Positions 6,339 to 16,123 of a DNA stretch of 64,000 nucleotides are shown here, one piece after another. The first letter of the stretch is position 1. Each line of letters starts with the position of its first letter. Where the stretch lies: positions 1-64,000 of the forward strand of contig CAWHCK010000042.1 in assembly GCA_963827585.1 (NCBI GenBank), read 5' to 3'. A program made the position numbers and the translations under genes. Below the pieces are notes generated by a model that was given only the letters and a program-made list of their open reading frames with translations, was not told the origin of the DNA and searched no databases. The stretch is from VAZQ01 sp963827585. GTDB taxonomy: Bacteria > Pseudomonadota > Alphaproteobacteria > Rhizobiales > Xanthobacteraceae.

Positions 6339-9311
6339 ATGACGGCCATCGACCGCACGGCCTACCCGCGCCTGGGCGCGCGGCTGACGCGCGAGGAACT
6401 GGCCGTCCGGTACCACCTGACCGAGACGGACCGCGCCTTCATTGACGCGCGCGCCCGGGGCGACACGGGCCGCTTGATGCTGGCGACGTTGCTGAAGACG
6501 CGCCGGGATCTCGGGCGCTTCCCGGCATCGGACGAGGTTCATGCCGGCACCGTGGCCTACCTGGCAGCGCAGCTCGGGGTCGCGGCACCACAGGCATGGC
6601 CCAACGAGGTGCGCAGGACCAAGACGCTGTATCGTTACCAAGCCGCGGTGCGAGCCCACCTTTCCCTCACGCCATATGACGACGCCGCCGAGCGTCTGGT
6701 CGCCAGCACCGTCCTCGAAGCGGCTGAGACCATGAGCGACCCTGCCGACCTCATCAACCGGACGGTCGAGGCGTTGCAGGCAGCTGCGATCGACCTGCCG
6801 GCGTTCAGCACCCTCGATCGGCTGGTGAACCGGCTGCGCGCCGAAGTCCATGGGCGCATGTATGACCGTGTCGCGGCGCACCTTGCGGCCGAGCACACGG
6901 TGGTTCTGGATGCCCTGCTGGCCAAGCTGCCCGACAGCCCGACGACCGGCTTCAACCGCCTGAAACAAGCGCCTGGGCCTGCGACCCCGAAGACGGTCAG
7001 GCTCTGGACCGACCGCCTCGACTGGCTGGGCGGCCTGATCGACCCCGATCCGCTGCTGGAGGGCATCGCCCATACCAAGCTGCGCCAGTTCGCCGCCGAA
7101 GCCGCGGCGTTGGAAGTGGGCGACCTGCTCGACATCGCCCAGCCAGGCAAGCGGCATACCCTGCTGCTCGCCTTGCTGCGCCAGGCCCGCATGCGCTGCC
7201 GCGACGAGCTGATCGAGATGATGCTGCGCCGCATCCGGCGGACACAGGCCGCGGCCAAGGAGCAGCTGGACGCCCTGCACGACCAGCACCGGGCCATCGA
7301 GGAGACCTTGATCGGCATCTTCGGCCAAGTGCTGGAAACCGCGCAGGCGCAGGACAGCGACGCCGCCTTCGGACGCCAGGTCAGGAAGCTCCTGGCGGAG
7401 CAGGGCGGCGTCGAGACCTTGGCAGGGCAGTGCGGAACCGTGTCCGCCTGGCACCGCGGCAACGACCTGCCGCTGCTGTGGCCGATCCACGCCAAGCACC
7501 GCGTCCTGCTGTTCCGGCTGCTCGACCTGATGGACATCCGCTCGGCGACCCAGGACCGCAGCCTGCTGGACGCTCTGGCGGTGGTGAGCAGGCACCGCCA
7601 CGCACGCCGCGACGAGGTGCTGGACGACGTCGATCTCGGCTTCGCGTCCCAGCGCTGGCAGGACTTCGTCGCCAAACGCCGGTCCGAACCCGGCACGTTC
7701 GACCGGCGCGCGCTCGAGGTGTGCGTGTTCGTCCACCTGGCCGACGCCTTGCAGACCGGCGACCTCTACGTCGTCGGTGCCGAGACCTTCGCCGACTACC
7801 GCGCCCAGCTCCTGCCCTGGGCAGAGTGCGAGGCACGGCTGCCGGCCTACTGCGCCGCCCTCGGCATCCCCGAGCGGGGCGAGGACTTCGCGGCCGCGCT
7901 GAAGGCCGAGCTGACGACGCTCGCCGCCGAGGTCGATGCCGGCTTCCCGGCCAATACCGAGCTCAGCCTCGACGCCGACGGAACACCGCACCTGAGGCAA
8001 CTGGCGACGACGGAGCAGCCCGCCGGGCTGGCCGACTTCGAGCAGGAAATCCGCGCCCGAATGCCGGAGCGCCACCTCCTCGACATCCTCAAGCATGCCG
8101 AGCACTGGTCCCGCTACACCCGCCACTTCGGGCCGCCCTCCGGCTCCGATCCGAAGCTCGCGCAGGCCGTCCAGCGCTACCTGTTCACCGTGTTCGGCTA
8201 CGGCTGCAATCTCGGCCCAGGCCAGACCGCCCGGCATGCCCCCGAGATCGCGACGGCGCAGGCGCTGCGCCGGATCAACGCGCAGCACATCAACGCCGAC
8301 AAGCTCGAGGCCGCGATGGTCGATGTCATCGGCCAGTACGCCCGCTTCTCCTTGCCCCGGCATTGGGGCAGCGGCCGCGCCGCGATCGCCGACGGCACCC
8401 ACGTCAAGCTCCGCGAGAACAATCTGCTCGGCTCCCGGCACATCCGCTACGGCGGCTATGGCGGCATCGCGTACCACCACATCGCCGACAGCTACATCGC
8501 CCTGTTCACCAGCTTCATCCCGTGCGGCGTCTGGGAAGCCGTCCACATCCTGGACGGGCTGCTGAAGAACCGGTCCGACATCCAGCCCGACACGCTCCAT
8601 GCCGACACGCAGGGCCAGAGCGAGCCCGTCTTCGGCCTGTGCCGGCTGCTCGGCATCAAGCTGATGCCGCGGATGCGCGGCCTGGGCGACGTGGCCTTCT
8701 ACCGCCCGGCCAAGTCGATCCGCTACGAGCATATCGACGCGCTGTTCGGCGGCGAGATCGATTGGGACCTGATCGCCACGCACGCCCGGGACATGATCCA
8801 GGTCGTGCTGTCGATCCAGGCCGGGCGGGTCATGCCGTCGATGCTGCTGCGCAGGCTCGGCACATACAACCGCCGCAGCTTGCTCTACCGTGCCTTCCGC
8901 GAACTCGGCCGGGTCGAGCGCACGCTGTTCCTGTTGCGCTTCATCTCCAGCACGGAGGTCCGCCGCGTCATCCGCGCCGAAACCACCAAGATCGAGGCCT
9001 ACAACGACTTCCTCGACTGGGTCTCGTTCGGCGGGCCGGTGATCAAGAGCGGCGATCCCGTCGAGCAGGAGAAGCACCTGAAGTACGCCAGCCTCGTCGC
9101 CAACGCGATCATGCTGTCCAACGTCGCCGACATGACCACCGCCCTGTCCGCCATGGCTGCGGACGGCCACCCCGTCACGCCCACCCTGGTCGCCTGCCTC
9201 AGCCCCTACACGCGCGGGCACATCCTCCGCTTCGGCCGATACGCACTCGACATGGACGACCTGCCAGGCCCGCTCGATCCACAGCCGCTCCCCTTCGAGC
9301 AAGCCTTGTGA
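6339..9311 (+). CDS. tnpA: TnpA, Tn3-family transposase
   Basis: About 990 residues from the ATG at 6339 (MTAIDRTAYPRLGARLTREE), matching the usual start and length of the family. The N-terminal half binds the terminal repeats. The C-terminal DDE catalytic domain shows Asp in AIADGTHVKL, Asp in LHADTQGQSEPVF, and the Glu region before KHLKYASLVANAIMLSNV. It catalyses replicative transposition into a cointegrate that TnpR resolves. The stop codon is inside the right terminal repeat. The frame is fully open, in contrast to the other two tnpA copies nearby. Confidence 0.95.
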   Translation: MTAIDRTAYPRLGARLTREELAVRYHLTETDRAFIDARARGDTGRLMLATLLKTRRDLGRFPASDEVHAGTVAYLAAQLGVAAPQAWPNEVRRTKTLYRYQAAVRAHLSLTPYDDAAERLVASTVLEAAETMSDPADLINRTVEALQAAAIDLPAFSTLDRLVNRLRAEVHGRMYDRVAAHLAAEHTVVLDALLAKLPDSPTTGFNRLKQAPGPATPKTVRLWTDRLDWLGGLIDPDPLLEGIAHTKLRQFAAEAAALEVGDLLDIAQPGKRHTLLLALLRQARMRCRDELIEMMLRRIRRTQAAAKEQLDALHDQHRAIEETLIGIFGQVLETAQAQDSDAAFGRQVRKLLAEQGGVETLAGQCGTVSAWHRGNDLPLLWPIHAKHRVLLFRLLDLMDIRSATQDRSLLDALAVVSRHRHARRDEVLDDVDLGFASQRWQDFVAKRRSEPGTFDRRALEVCVFVHLADALQTGDLYVVGAETFADYRAQLLPWAECEARLPAYCAALGIPERGEDFAAALKAELTTLAAEVDAGFPANTELSLDADGTPHLRQLATTEQPAGLADFEQEIRARMPERHLLDILKHAEHWSRYTRHFGPPSGSDPKLAQAVQRYLFTVFGYGCNLGPGQTARHAPEIATAQALRRINAQHINADKLEAAMVDVIGQYARFSLPRHWGSGRAAIADGTHVKLRENNLLGSRHIRYGGYGGIAYHHIADSYIALFTSFIPCGVWEAVHILDGLLKNRSDIQPDTLHADTQGQSEPVFGLCRLLGIKLMPRMRGLGDVAFYRPAKSIRYEHIDALFGGEIDWDLIATHARDMIQVVLSIQAGRVMPSMLLRRLGTYNRRSLLYRAFRELGRVERTLFLLRFISSTEVRRVIRAETTKIEAYNDFLDWVSFGGPVIKSGDPVEQEKHLKYASLVANAIMLSNVADMTTALSAMAADGHPVTPTLVACLSPYTRGHILRFGRYALDMDDLPGPLDPQPLPFEQAL

Positions 9312-9342
9312 CCACTTTTTACACGTATCCCGAACCTACCCC
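9307..9342. repeat. Tn3-family right terminal inverted repeat
   Basis: Exact reverse complement of 5563-5598. It begins within the tnpA stop region and ends at the junction with the truncated transposase gene on the minus strand. Confidence 0.95.
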
Positions 9343-10683
9343 TTGTAGGACGCGGCAAACTCCAAGCAGGCGAGCTTGCGGTCGGGGAAGTCGCGCAGCC
9401 GCGGGGCAGAAGCGGAAGCCCAGCATGGCGCAGAGGATGAACACGTGGTCCGAGGCGCCGCCGGTGTCCACGTAGTGGGTGTCGAGGCGCAGCGCGGTGC
9501 CGTGGTGCATGAGGCCGTCCAGCACGTATGGGGCCTCGTGGCCGGTGGCCGACATGACGCGCACGCTGTAGGGCCCGTGCTGGTCGGAGACGTGGGTGTA
9601 GAAGCCGAGGCCCGGGTCGTGACCGTAGCGCGCGTTCACCTCACCCGCGGCGTCGCCGCGCTTGCCCGAACGGAAGAACTGCCGGTCCGAGGACGAACTG
9701 GTGCCGTCGCCCCACGCCGAGGCAATCGGCAGGGCGTGATGGGCGTCGATGATGCGGGCGAGCGCCGCCCTGTAGGTCTCGGGGCGGATGTAGGCGTCCG
9801 CCGTCCAGACCAGCTTGTCGCGCGTGACGCCCTGGCTGGCCGCGGCCATGCGCCCGAGGCCGAGGTTTGTAGCGTCGGCGAGGATGGCGGCGAGCAACGC
9901 GTTCACGTCGTCGCAGCGCTCGCCGGTCGGCGAACGCCTTGGCCTCCGGAGGAGCGGAGGCCTTGACCGGCGCCACGTGCAAGCGGCCGTCGCGCAGCTC
10001 CACTCCCTCCAGCTCGCCGCGCTTCAGCCGGCCCGCGAAACGCTTCAGCCGCCGGTCGAGCTCCCGGCCCTTGGCCGCCAGCCACTCGTCGGCGGTCGGG
10101 GGCAGGCCCAGCGCTGCCGCGGCCGTAGGCACGGCGGCTGGGGCAGCAGGTAAGCGTCGAAGCGGCGATAGCCAGCGGAGCGCTCCACCCAGACGTCGCC
10201 CGAGCGCAGCCGGTCGCGCAAGGTGGCGAGGACGGCCGTCTCGTAGAGGCGCCGGTTCGGCTTGCCCTCTTCCAGTACCAGGCGCCGCCACTCCTTGCGG
10301 AACGGCATGGGTACGTCCGGCGGCACCTGGCGCTTGCCGGACCGGTTCAGGTCGGCGAGCAGGCGAAGCGCGGCCAGCATGGGGTCGCTGCCGCCCCGCG
10401 CGGCGTGGAACTCGAGCGCCTCGATCAGCGCGGGTGCGAACTTGCGCAGCGTCTTCCAGCGGTCGGCGGCGCGGAGGTCGGCCAGGGTCTCGACCTCGCC
10501 GCGCACGCGCAGCAGCTTCGGCCAGCCGACCGCCTCGTCCACGGCCTCGAACGCGTCCTGACCGCTCTCCTGGGTCGCCGCGAGCGCACCGATGGTGCCG
10601 TGGAACAGGCGCATCAGCCGGCCCACGTCGCCCGCGCTCGCGCCGATGCGCCGCCTGGTCGTGTTGCGCGCCTTGGTGAACAA
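9343..10683 (-). pseudogene. Truncated, frameshifted Tn3-family transposase remnant
   Basis: Reading 10683 to 9343 gives the middle part of a second, different Tn3-family TnpA: first MFTKARNTTRRRIGASAGD through the R-rich linker, then after a frame change VNALLAAILADATNLGLGRM, the catalytic Asp blocks SAWGDGTSSSSD and THYVDTGGASDHVF, and after a further shift LRDFPDRKLACLEFAASYK. It stops exactly at the end of the intact Tn3-family transposon, so that element has interrupted it. The N-terminal repeat-binding part and the C-terminal Glu region are both missing. At least two frame changes (near 10,050-10,130 and near 9,411) are needed to read it. Confidence 0.85.
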
Positions 10684-10767
10684 TCCTCCGATCAGCTTAT
10701 CGCCCGTCTCCCAAAGCTGCCCCGTCTACGATCATCATGGGGGTTTGTGGGACGGAGGAGGGACGCC

Positions 10768-11139
10768 TTGACCAACCGACGGCTGCTGACCGACGAAGCC
10801 GTTGCCACGCTCAAGGAGCGCGGCATCGCGCTGCTCAGTCTTGAGGAGAAGCTCGACACCGGCTCGGCCGCCGGCGAGCTGGTATTCCACGTTTTCGGCG
10901 CCATCGCGCACTTCGAACGGCGGCTCATCGCCGAGCGCACCAAGGACGGCATCGTCGCCGCGCGGGCCCGCGGCAAGCACCCTGGTCGTCAGCCACTCGA
11001 TCGGGACAAGGCCGAGGCGGCGTTGAAGCTCGTGGCGGCCGGTCTGTCACCGACCGCAGCCGCCAGACAGGTCGGCCTCGGGCGCTCGACCGTCTATCGC
11101 GAGTTGGCGGCGAGCGGCCGCCGCCGTCCCAGCCCATGA
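10768..11139 (+). pseudogene. Truncated resolvase remnant lacking the catalytic Ser
   Basis: The readable part starts LTNRRLLTDEAVATLKERGI and continues through LDTGSAAGELVFHVFGAIAHFERRLIAERT to a complete C-terminal HTH (GLSPTAAARQVGLGRSTVYRELA). The first 60-70 residues of a serine recombinase, including the active-site Ser, are missing. It is divergent from the truncated tnpA at 9.3-10.7 kb, so both are relics of the same Tn3-family transposon. Its stop overlaps the start of the following hydrolase gene by four bases (ATGA). Confidence 0.8.
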
Positions 11140-12005
11140 CGGCGCCGGATATCCTGCGCGCGACCGTGGAGAGGGGCGAGATCTGCGCCACGCGCAATGC
11201 ACCCCTCGTGCCCTGGTGGAGCTTCACCAAGACGGCGATCGCCGCCGCTGCCCTGGTCCTGGTCCGAGACGGGGCGCTCGTGCTCGACCGGCCGGTGGAC
11301 GGCAGACCCTACACGTTGCGCCAGCTTCTTCAGCACACGGCAGGCCTCGGCGACTACGCCGAGCTCGCAGGTTACCATGCGGCCGTGGCCCGCGGCGACG
11401 ATCCCTGGGCCGTTGACGAACTGCTCCGTCGCAGCCGCGCCGACGAACTGCGATACGCGCCCGGCAGCGACTGGCGATACTCCAACATCGGCTACCTCGC
11501 GGCGCGCGAGATCATCGAACGGGCAGCCGGGGTGCCGCTGGACGTCGTCCTCCAGCGGGCGATCCTGGCCCCGCTCGGCATCGGCCTCGCGAGGCTCGCG
11601 CGCGAGCGCGCCGACCTCGGCACCGTCGCGATGGGTGCGACGCAGGGATACCATCCGGGCTGGGTCTACCACGGCCTGCTGGTTGGGCCGCTGCACGAGG
11701 CGGCGCTGCTCCTCGATCGCCTGATCGATGGGTCGTTCCTGCCGGCCAGCCTCGTCCAGGAGATGATGGCAGCTCGTCCCATCGGCTCGGCGATACCGGG
11801 ACGGCCCTGGCGGACGCCCGGCTATGGGCTCGGGGTGATGGTCGAGGCAGACTCAGGCGAGCCGCTCGGGCACACGGGTGCCGGGCCGGGGAGCACCATT
11901 GCAGTCTACCGCCAGGCGGCGAGCGCCGGCCCGGTAGTCATCGCAGCCTTCGCTCACGGCGATGACCAGGGCGCCGTCGAGCGCACCGCTTTCGGGCTTG
12001 CGTGA
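11136..12005 (+). CDS. Beta-lactamase-fold serine hydrolase
   Basis: A 289-residue serine hydrolase of the class C beta-lactamase/D-Ala-D-Ala carboxypeptidase/esterase superfamily. The nucleophile motif SxxK is S29-F-T-K32, the YxN motif is Y115-S-N117, and a third HTG motif appears in LGHTGAGPG near residue 250. It is shorter than true AmpC enzymes and has no signal peptide, so an intracellular esterase or peptidase-like role is more likely than antibiotic resistance. The start overlaps the stop of the resolvase remnant (ATGA), so it may now be translated by coupling to it. It is a passenger gene of the old transposon. Confidence 0.82.
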   Translation: MTAPDILRATVERGEICATRNAPLVPWWSFTKTAIAAAALVLVRDGALVLDRPVDGRPYTLRQLLQHTAGLGDYAELAGYHAAVARGDDPWAVDELLRRSRADELRYAPGSDWRYSNIGYLAAREIIERAAGVPLDVVLQRAILAPLGIGLARLARERADLGTVAMGATQGYHPGWVYHGLLVGPLHEAALLLDRLIDGSFLPASLVQEMMAARPIGSAIPGRPWRTPGYGLGVMVEADSGEPLGHTGAGPGSTIAVYRQAASAGPVVIAAFAHGDDQGAVERTAFGLA

Positions 12006-12049
12006 CCAGACCACGTGGTCGTTCCCGCCTCGTTCATGCTTCGCATTGT

Positions 12050-12499
12050 CTATCTGACAACCGACGCTCTGCCCTCGACCTCGGAGACGCGCAGGCCGGC
12101 GGCGTAGACCGTGGTCAGGAGAGTGCGCATCTTCTGATCGGGGACGGCGGTCAGCAGGCGTTTGACTTCGTCCTGGGAGAGGATGGCGGGCAGGGGATCG
12201 GCCTTGCGCGGCAGCGGGATCTCCGCCGCCGCCTCGCGGTTGCCGAGCGTGGTGCCGTAAAGGAAGCGCAAGGCGCTCATGATCGGGCAGATGCTGCTGG
12301 CCTTGAGCCCGCGGGCGACCAAGTGCAGCTGGTAGTCCCGCACGTCCTCGAGTGAGAGCTCGTCCGGCGAGCGGCCGTGGTAGGCGCTGAAGCCGGCGAC
12401 CGAGAACACGTAGATCTTGCGCGTGCTGACGGCCATGTTGCGGAGCTTCATGTCGTCGAGCATCCGCTGCCGCAGCGGTGTCATCACTGTCTGGGTCAT
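12050..12499 (-). pseudogene. Tyrosine recombinase, C-terminally truncated
   Basis: From ATG 12499 (MTQTVMTPLRQRMLDDMKLR) the product has the SAM-like N-terminal core-binding domain and the beginning of the catalytic domain up to the first catalytic Arg (YAAGLRVSEVE), then ends in unrelated residues. The later His-x-x-Arg and Tyr are absent, so it cannot be active. It resembles the small integrases that accompany IS91-type elements. The truncation lies next to the serine hydrolase cargo gene. Confidence 0.8.
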
Positions 12500-12587
12500 C
12501 GAAGCCTCCTGTGGATCGGGCTGCAGAGGCCAGGGATCCTGACAGGAGGCGGACGGTCGTCTATGATCTACCGTGATGAGCAAGATA

Positions 12588-12650
12588 CGGCAAGGGTCGC
12601 GAAAGTAATCTTGTGCGATCCATCAAACATGGCTCTGTTGAGCCATTTCC
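12588..12650. repeat. 63-base inverted repeat, left copy
   Basis: This stretch matches the reverse complement of 20529-20591 at 56 of 63 positions. Each copy ends in a small hairpin (GGCTC...GAGCC). The pair encloses about 8 kb of transposon remnants and cargo. I cannot assign it to a known insertion sequence. Confidence 0.85.
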
Positions 12651-12818
12651 ATGATTGCCCGCAGTGACACGAGCCTCAGCTTATCGACAGAGCACAAGGG
12701 GCAATATGGCATCTGAGTAGTAGAGGAACGGCCAACCTAGGTAAGGCGATCCCGGTAGGCGTCGGGAGGAGGCCGTGGGCACCCTGGATAAGTTTGTCCG
12801 AACATCGAGAGGGGTCGG

Positions 12819-13445
12819 GTGCTCATCGGTTACATGCGGGTATCGACGGCCGACCAGAGCCTCGACCTGCAACGTGACGCGCTGGAGAAGGCGGGCTGCG
12901 AGCGCATCTACGACGACGTGTGCTCGGGCCGTGCAACCGAGCGGCCTGGGCTCGCCCGGGCTCTCGACGTCGCCCGCGCCGGTGACGCCCTCGCGGTGTG
13001 GAAGTTGGACCGGATCGGACGTTCTCTCCCCCACATCGTCCAGCTCGTGTCCGATCTGCGCGCCCGTGACGTCGGCCTCAAGGTTCTCACGGGCGAGATC
13101 GACACGACGAGCAGCACCGGTCGGCTCGTCTTCGGCATTTTCGCCACCCTGGCTGAGTTCGAACGCGACCTCATCCACGAGCGCACCCTGGCGGGGCTCG
13201 CCGCAGCGCGCGCCCGCGGCCGCATGGGCGGGCGGCCGCGCATGATGACGCGCGCCAAGCTCAAGACCGCGATGGCGATGATGGCCGACAGAGACAATGC
13301 CGCGCGCGATATCGCGACGGTGCTCGGCGTCTCACTCTCCACCCTTTACGCTTATGTCGGCAGCAAAGGCCAGCCGAGGTTGCGGGCCCGCAAGCTGCTC
13401 GGCAATGGCCGGGCATCCCAGAGCGGCAGCCTCCTGGCCCCGTAG
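12819..13445 (+). CDS. tnpR: Tn3-type resolvase/invertase, serine recombinase
   Basis: A 208-residue complete serine recombinase: active-site Ser in GYMRVSTADQS, the AVWKLDRIGRSL block, TTSSTGRLVFGIFATLAEFERDLI long helix, and a C-terminal HTH (ARDIATVLGVSLSTLYAYV). The start is GTG at 12819 with GAGAGGGG upstream. It lies 25 bases before the GTG of a truncated Tn3-family tnpA on the same strand, so it was the resolvase of that transposon. The catalytic domain is intact and it may still act on related res sites, for example those of other elements in this window. Confidence 0.9.
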   Translation: MLIGYMRVSTADQSLDLQRDALEKAGCERIYDDVCSGRATERPGLARALDVARAGDALAVWKLDRIGRSLPHIVQLVSDLRARDVGLKVLTGEIDTTSSTGRLVFGIFATLAEFERDLIHERTLAGLAAARARGRMGGRPRMMTRAKLKTAMAMMADRDNAARDIATVLGVSLSTLYAYVGSKGQPRLRARKLLGNGRASQSGSLLAP

Positions 13446-13470
13446 CACCATAGAGCGTGGTGATCTTTCC

Positions 13471-15286
13471 GTGCCGGTCAGCTTTCTCACCGAGGACCAA
13501 GAGCGCCGGTACGGTCGCTTTGCCGGCGACCCGACGCCTGAACAGCTCGCCCTGCACTTCCACCTCGATGACGCCGATCGCGCCTTCATCGACCAGCACC
13601 GTGGCGCCCACATGCGGCTTGGCTGCGCCGTCCAGCTCGGCACCGTGCGTTTTCTTGGCGCCTTCCTGGAAGACCCATCCGACGTGCCGGGTCGCGTCGT
13701 GCATTGCATGGCCGGCCAGCTCGGGCTCGAGATCGACGGGCACATGGAGGTCTACCGCACGAGCGGCTGGCGCTGGCGTCACCCGGTCGAGATTCGGGCG
13801 ACCTACGGCTACCGCGCATTCGAGGTGCCGGGCGTTGGCTTCCGCCTCACCCGCTGGCTCTTCGCCCTGTGCTGGACCGGCACCGATCGGCCGAGCGTCC
13901 TGTTCGATCGGGCGACGGCCTGGCTCATCGCCCGCAAGGTGCTCCTGCCGGGCGCCACGACGCTTGAGCGGCTCGTCGCCAGGGTGCGGGCCCGCACCGC
14001 CGAGCGGCTGTGGCGGCGCCTGACGGTCGGTGTCACGCCCGAGCAGTGCCTGCGCCTGGAAGGGCTCGTCGCCGCGCCGGAGGGCGGTCGACGGCAGAGC
14101 CCACTCGACCGACTGCGCAACGGCCCCGTGCTGACGAGCGGTAGGGAGCTCGCCCGCGCCGTGCGCCGCCTCGCCGAAGTGCAGGACCTGGCCCAGGATC
14201 TGCCTCGGACCGATCGCCTGCCACGCTCGCCCGCTTCGCTGGCGCCTCCAAAGCGCAAGCCATCGCGCGCCTGCCCGGGGAGCGCCGGATCGCGACGCTG
14301 CTCGCCTTCGTCCGCACGCTCGAGGCGAGTGCGCAGGACGATGTGCTCGACCTGTTCGACGTGGTCGTCACCAAAATCCTCACTGACGCGGAGAAGAGGG
14401 AGAGGGACGCCCGGCTGCGCAGCTTGCGCGATCTCGACCAAGCCGCCCTTGTGCTGCGCGACGCCTGCGTTCCCCTCCTGCCGATCTTGAAGCGCAACGG
14501 CGCCGACACGGCCACCGATCCCGCTGCGATCGACGCAACAGCGCCGGTCATCGCCGTTACCGACCTTCTCGCGGCCATCGCGGCCGCCGCGGCGCCAGCG
14601 GCGATCGAGGCCGCCATGGACCGGGTCGGCGCCCTCGCCCAGCCGCCCGACCACCTCTATGTGGACGAGCTCTTGCGCAGCTACGGCACCGTCACCCGCT
14701 TCCTGCCCGCGCTCGCACGCACCGTGCGGTTCGGCGCCAACCCCGCGGGAGGCGCCATCCTCGACGCGATCGCCTATTTGACGAATGGCGAGCCGTTCAT
14801 TGCCCGCCAGCGGAAGCCGCCGACCGGGTTCGTCCCGAAGGCTTGGCTCGGCCAGCTCATGGCCAACGGCGAGGCCGATCGCAAGGCTTGGACGATGTGT
14901 CTGATCGAGCGCCTGCGCCAAGCGCTGCGCCGCCGCGATCTCTACGCCGCGCCGGCGCTTCGCTACGCCGACCCACGGATCGGGCTCCTCGATGGCGCCG
15001 CTTGGGCAGCGGCCCGGCCGGCGGTGTGTCGCACGCTCGACCGGAGCCAGGACGGGGAGGCCGAGGTCGCCCGCCTCGCCGAGCAACTCGACCAAGCCTA
15101 TCGGGCCGCGGCCGCCCGCCTGCCCGAGAACGAGGCCGTGCGGGTCATCGAGAGCGCAGCCGCAGAGAATCGGCCTGACCTCGTCGTCACGGCACTCGAC
15201 AAGCTCGAGGAGCCGCCGAGCCTCGTGAGGCTACGCGACGCCGTCGCGGCCCGCCTGCCGCGTGTCGACCTGCCCGAGGGGTCCGC
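13471..15286 (+). pseudogene. Tn3-family transposase, frameshifted and truncated
   Basis: The first part, from a GTG at 13471 (VPVSFLTEDQERRYGRFAGD), is the N-terminal repeat-binding region typical of Tn3-family TnpA. A frame change near 14,225 continues it as LARFAGASKAQAIARLP and then MLDLFDVVVTKILTDAEKRE up to RLPRVDLPE near 15,285. The entire DDE catalytic half is missing. Sequence after the break belongs to the PD-(D/E)XK-like gene, so the transposon was cut by insertion or deletion at that point. Confidence 0.85.
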
Positions 15287-16123
15287 ATGTCACGCCATCA
15301 CTCTGGAGAAGACCCGTGCCGGAGTGCACCTCCAGTGCAGGCCCATTACGGCATCTACTCAGACCCCCAGTCAGCCAACGCAACGAAACCCGTGAACGAG
15401 CACATTGGCGACATTTGGGCCGTGCGGACGCGTAAGGAGAAAAGCGAGCTGCGCGACAGGATCTACTCGAGCAAGGAGGCGTTCGCGGCGCTGCTCGATA
15501 CCATCCACCAAGTGCCCCGGCAGCCTTACGACGCAGCGGGCGACCCCCGAGGCACGCTACTGTGGCGAACGCTGGCAGGCAGGTATGCCGCCGAGCTCCG
15601 TGGGGCACCGCCGCTGCCGGGCCCCATGACGGAGCAGAAAGCGAAGGAAATCGTTAACCTTATCATCGAGAGGTTCACGCACCTAATCGAGAGCCGGCGC
15701 TTCTCAGACGAGCTGTATGAACCCGGTGGCAAGCCCCGGAGCGAGGGCACAGCACAAAAGATCTTTTTCGCGGTAGCGGACGGCTACTGCAAATTCAACA
15801 ACATTGACATCACGCCCGAGGCTGAGACCGGCGCTGGTCCCGTCGACTTTAAGTTTTCTGTCGGCCACGAGTGCCGCATTATCGTCGAGATCAAGCTCTC
15901 GACTAACGGCAAGGCGGTGCATGGATATGAGGTGCAGACCGTGGCGTACCGCCAGGCTGAGGAGGCAGCGCACGCCGTGTTCGTCCTCATCGACGTCGGG
16001 AGCATTGGAAACAAGGCGGAAAGGATCTTGGAGGCCAAGACCCGCCTGAGTCGGAATGGTGGCCTAGTGCCCGAGGTTGTCCTCATCGACGGTAAGCGCC
16101 GCCGCTCGGCCAGTAAGCTTTAA
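15287..16123 (+). CDS. PD-(D/E)XK nuclease-like protein, possibly N-terminally truncated
   Basis: 278 residues with a PD-(D/E)XK-type signature in the C-terminal half: Asp in GAGPVDFKFS, then E-x-K in RIIVEIKLS about 20 residues later, then a helix with GYEVQTVAYRQAEEA that fits motif IV. The strand-helix order matches restriction-endonuclease folds. The N-terminal 100 residues show no domain I know. The first 30 or so residues are at the junction with the truncated transposase, so the natural start may be lost; GTG 15392 is an alternative. Such nucleases often serve in phage defence, but no partner gene is nearby and no function can be claimed. Confidence 0.6.
   Translation: MSRHHSGEDPCRSAPPVQAHYGIYSDPQSANATKPVNEHIGDIWAVRTRKEKSELRDRIYSSKEAFAALLDTIHQVPRQPYDAAGDPRGTLLWRTLAGRYAAELRGAPPLPGPMTEQKAKEIVNLIIERFTHLIESRRFSDELYEPGGKPRSEGTAQKIFFAVADGYCKFNNIDITPEAETGAGPVDFKFSVGHECRIIVEIKLSTNGKAVHGYEVQTVAYRQAEEAAHAVFVLIDVGSIGNKAERILEAKTRLSRNGGLVPEVVLIDGKRRRSASKL

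Larger units (their letters stand above)
5563..9342. mobile_element. Intact Tn3-family transposon (3,780 bases)
   Basis: The element is bounded by perfect 36-base inverted repeats starting GGGGTAGGTTCGGG (5563-5598 and 9307-9342). It holds only divergent tnpR and tnpA, whose stop codons both lie inside the terminal repeats. No passenger genes are present. Flanking bases TTCCT and TTGTA do not match, so the usual 5-base target duplication is absent. The right end lies in a second, truncated Tn3-family tnpA. Confidence 0.92.

Noticed and set aside
6291..9302. 1,003-residue open frame antisense to tnpA
   Set aside because: It is the mirror of a strongly biased GC-rich gene; the plus strand encodes a complete Tn3-family transposase with catalytic motifs.
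5558..9347. Five-base target duplication for the Tn3-family element
   Set aside because: The flanks read TTCCT and TTGTA, which do not match.
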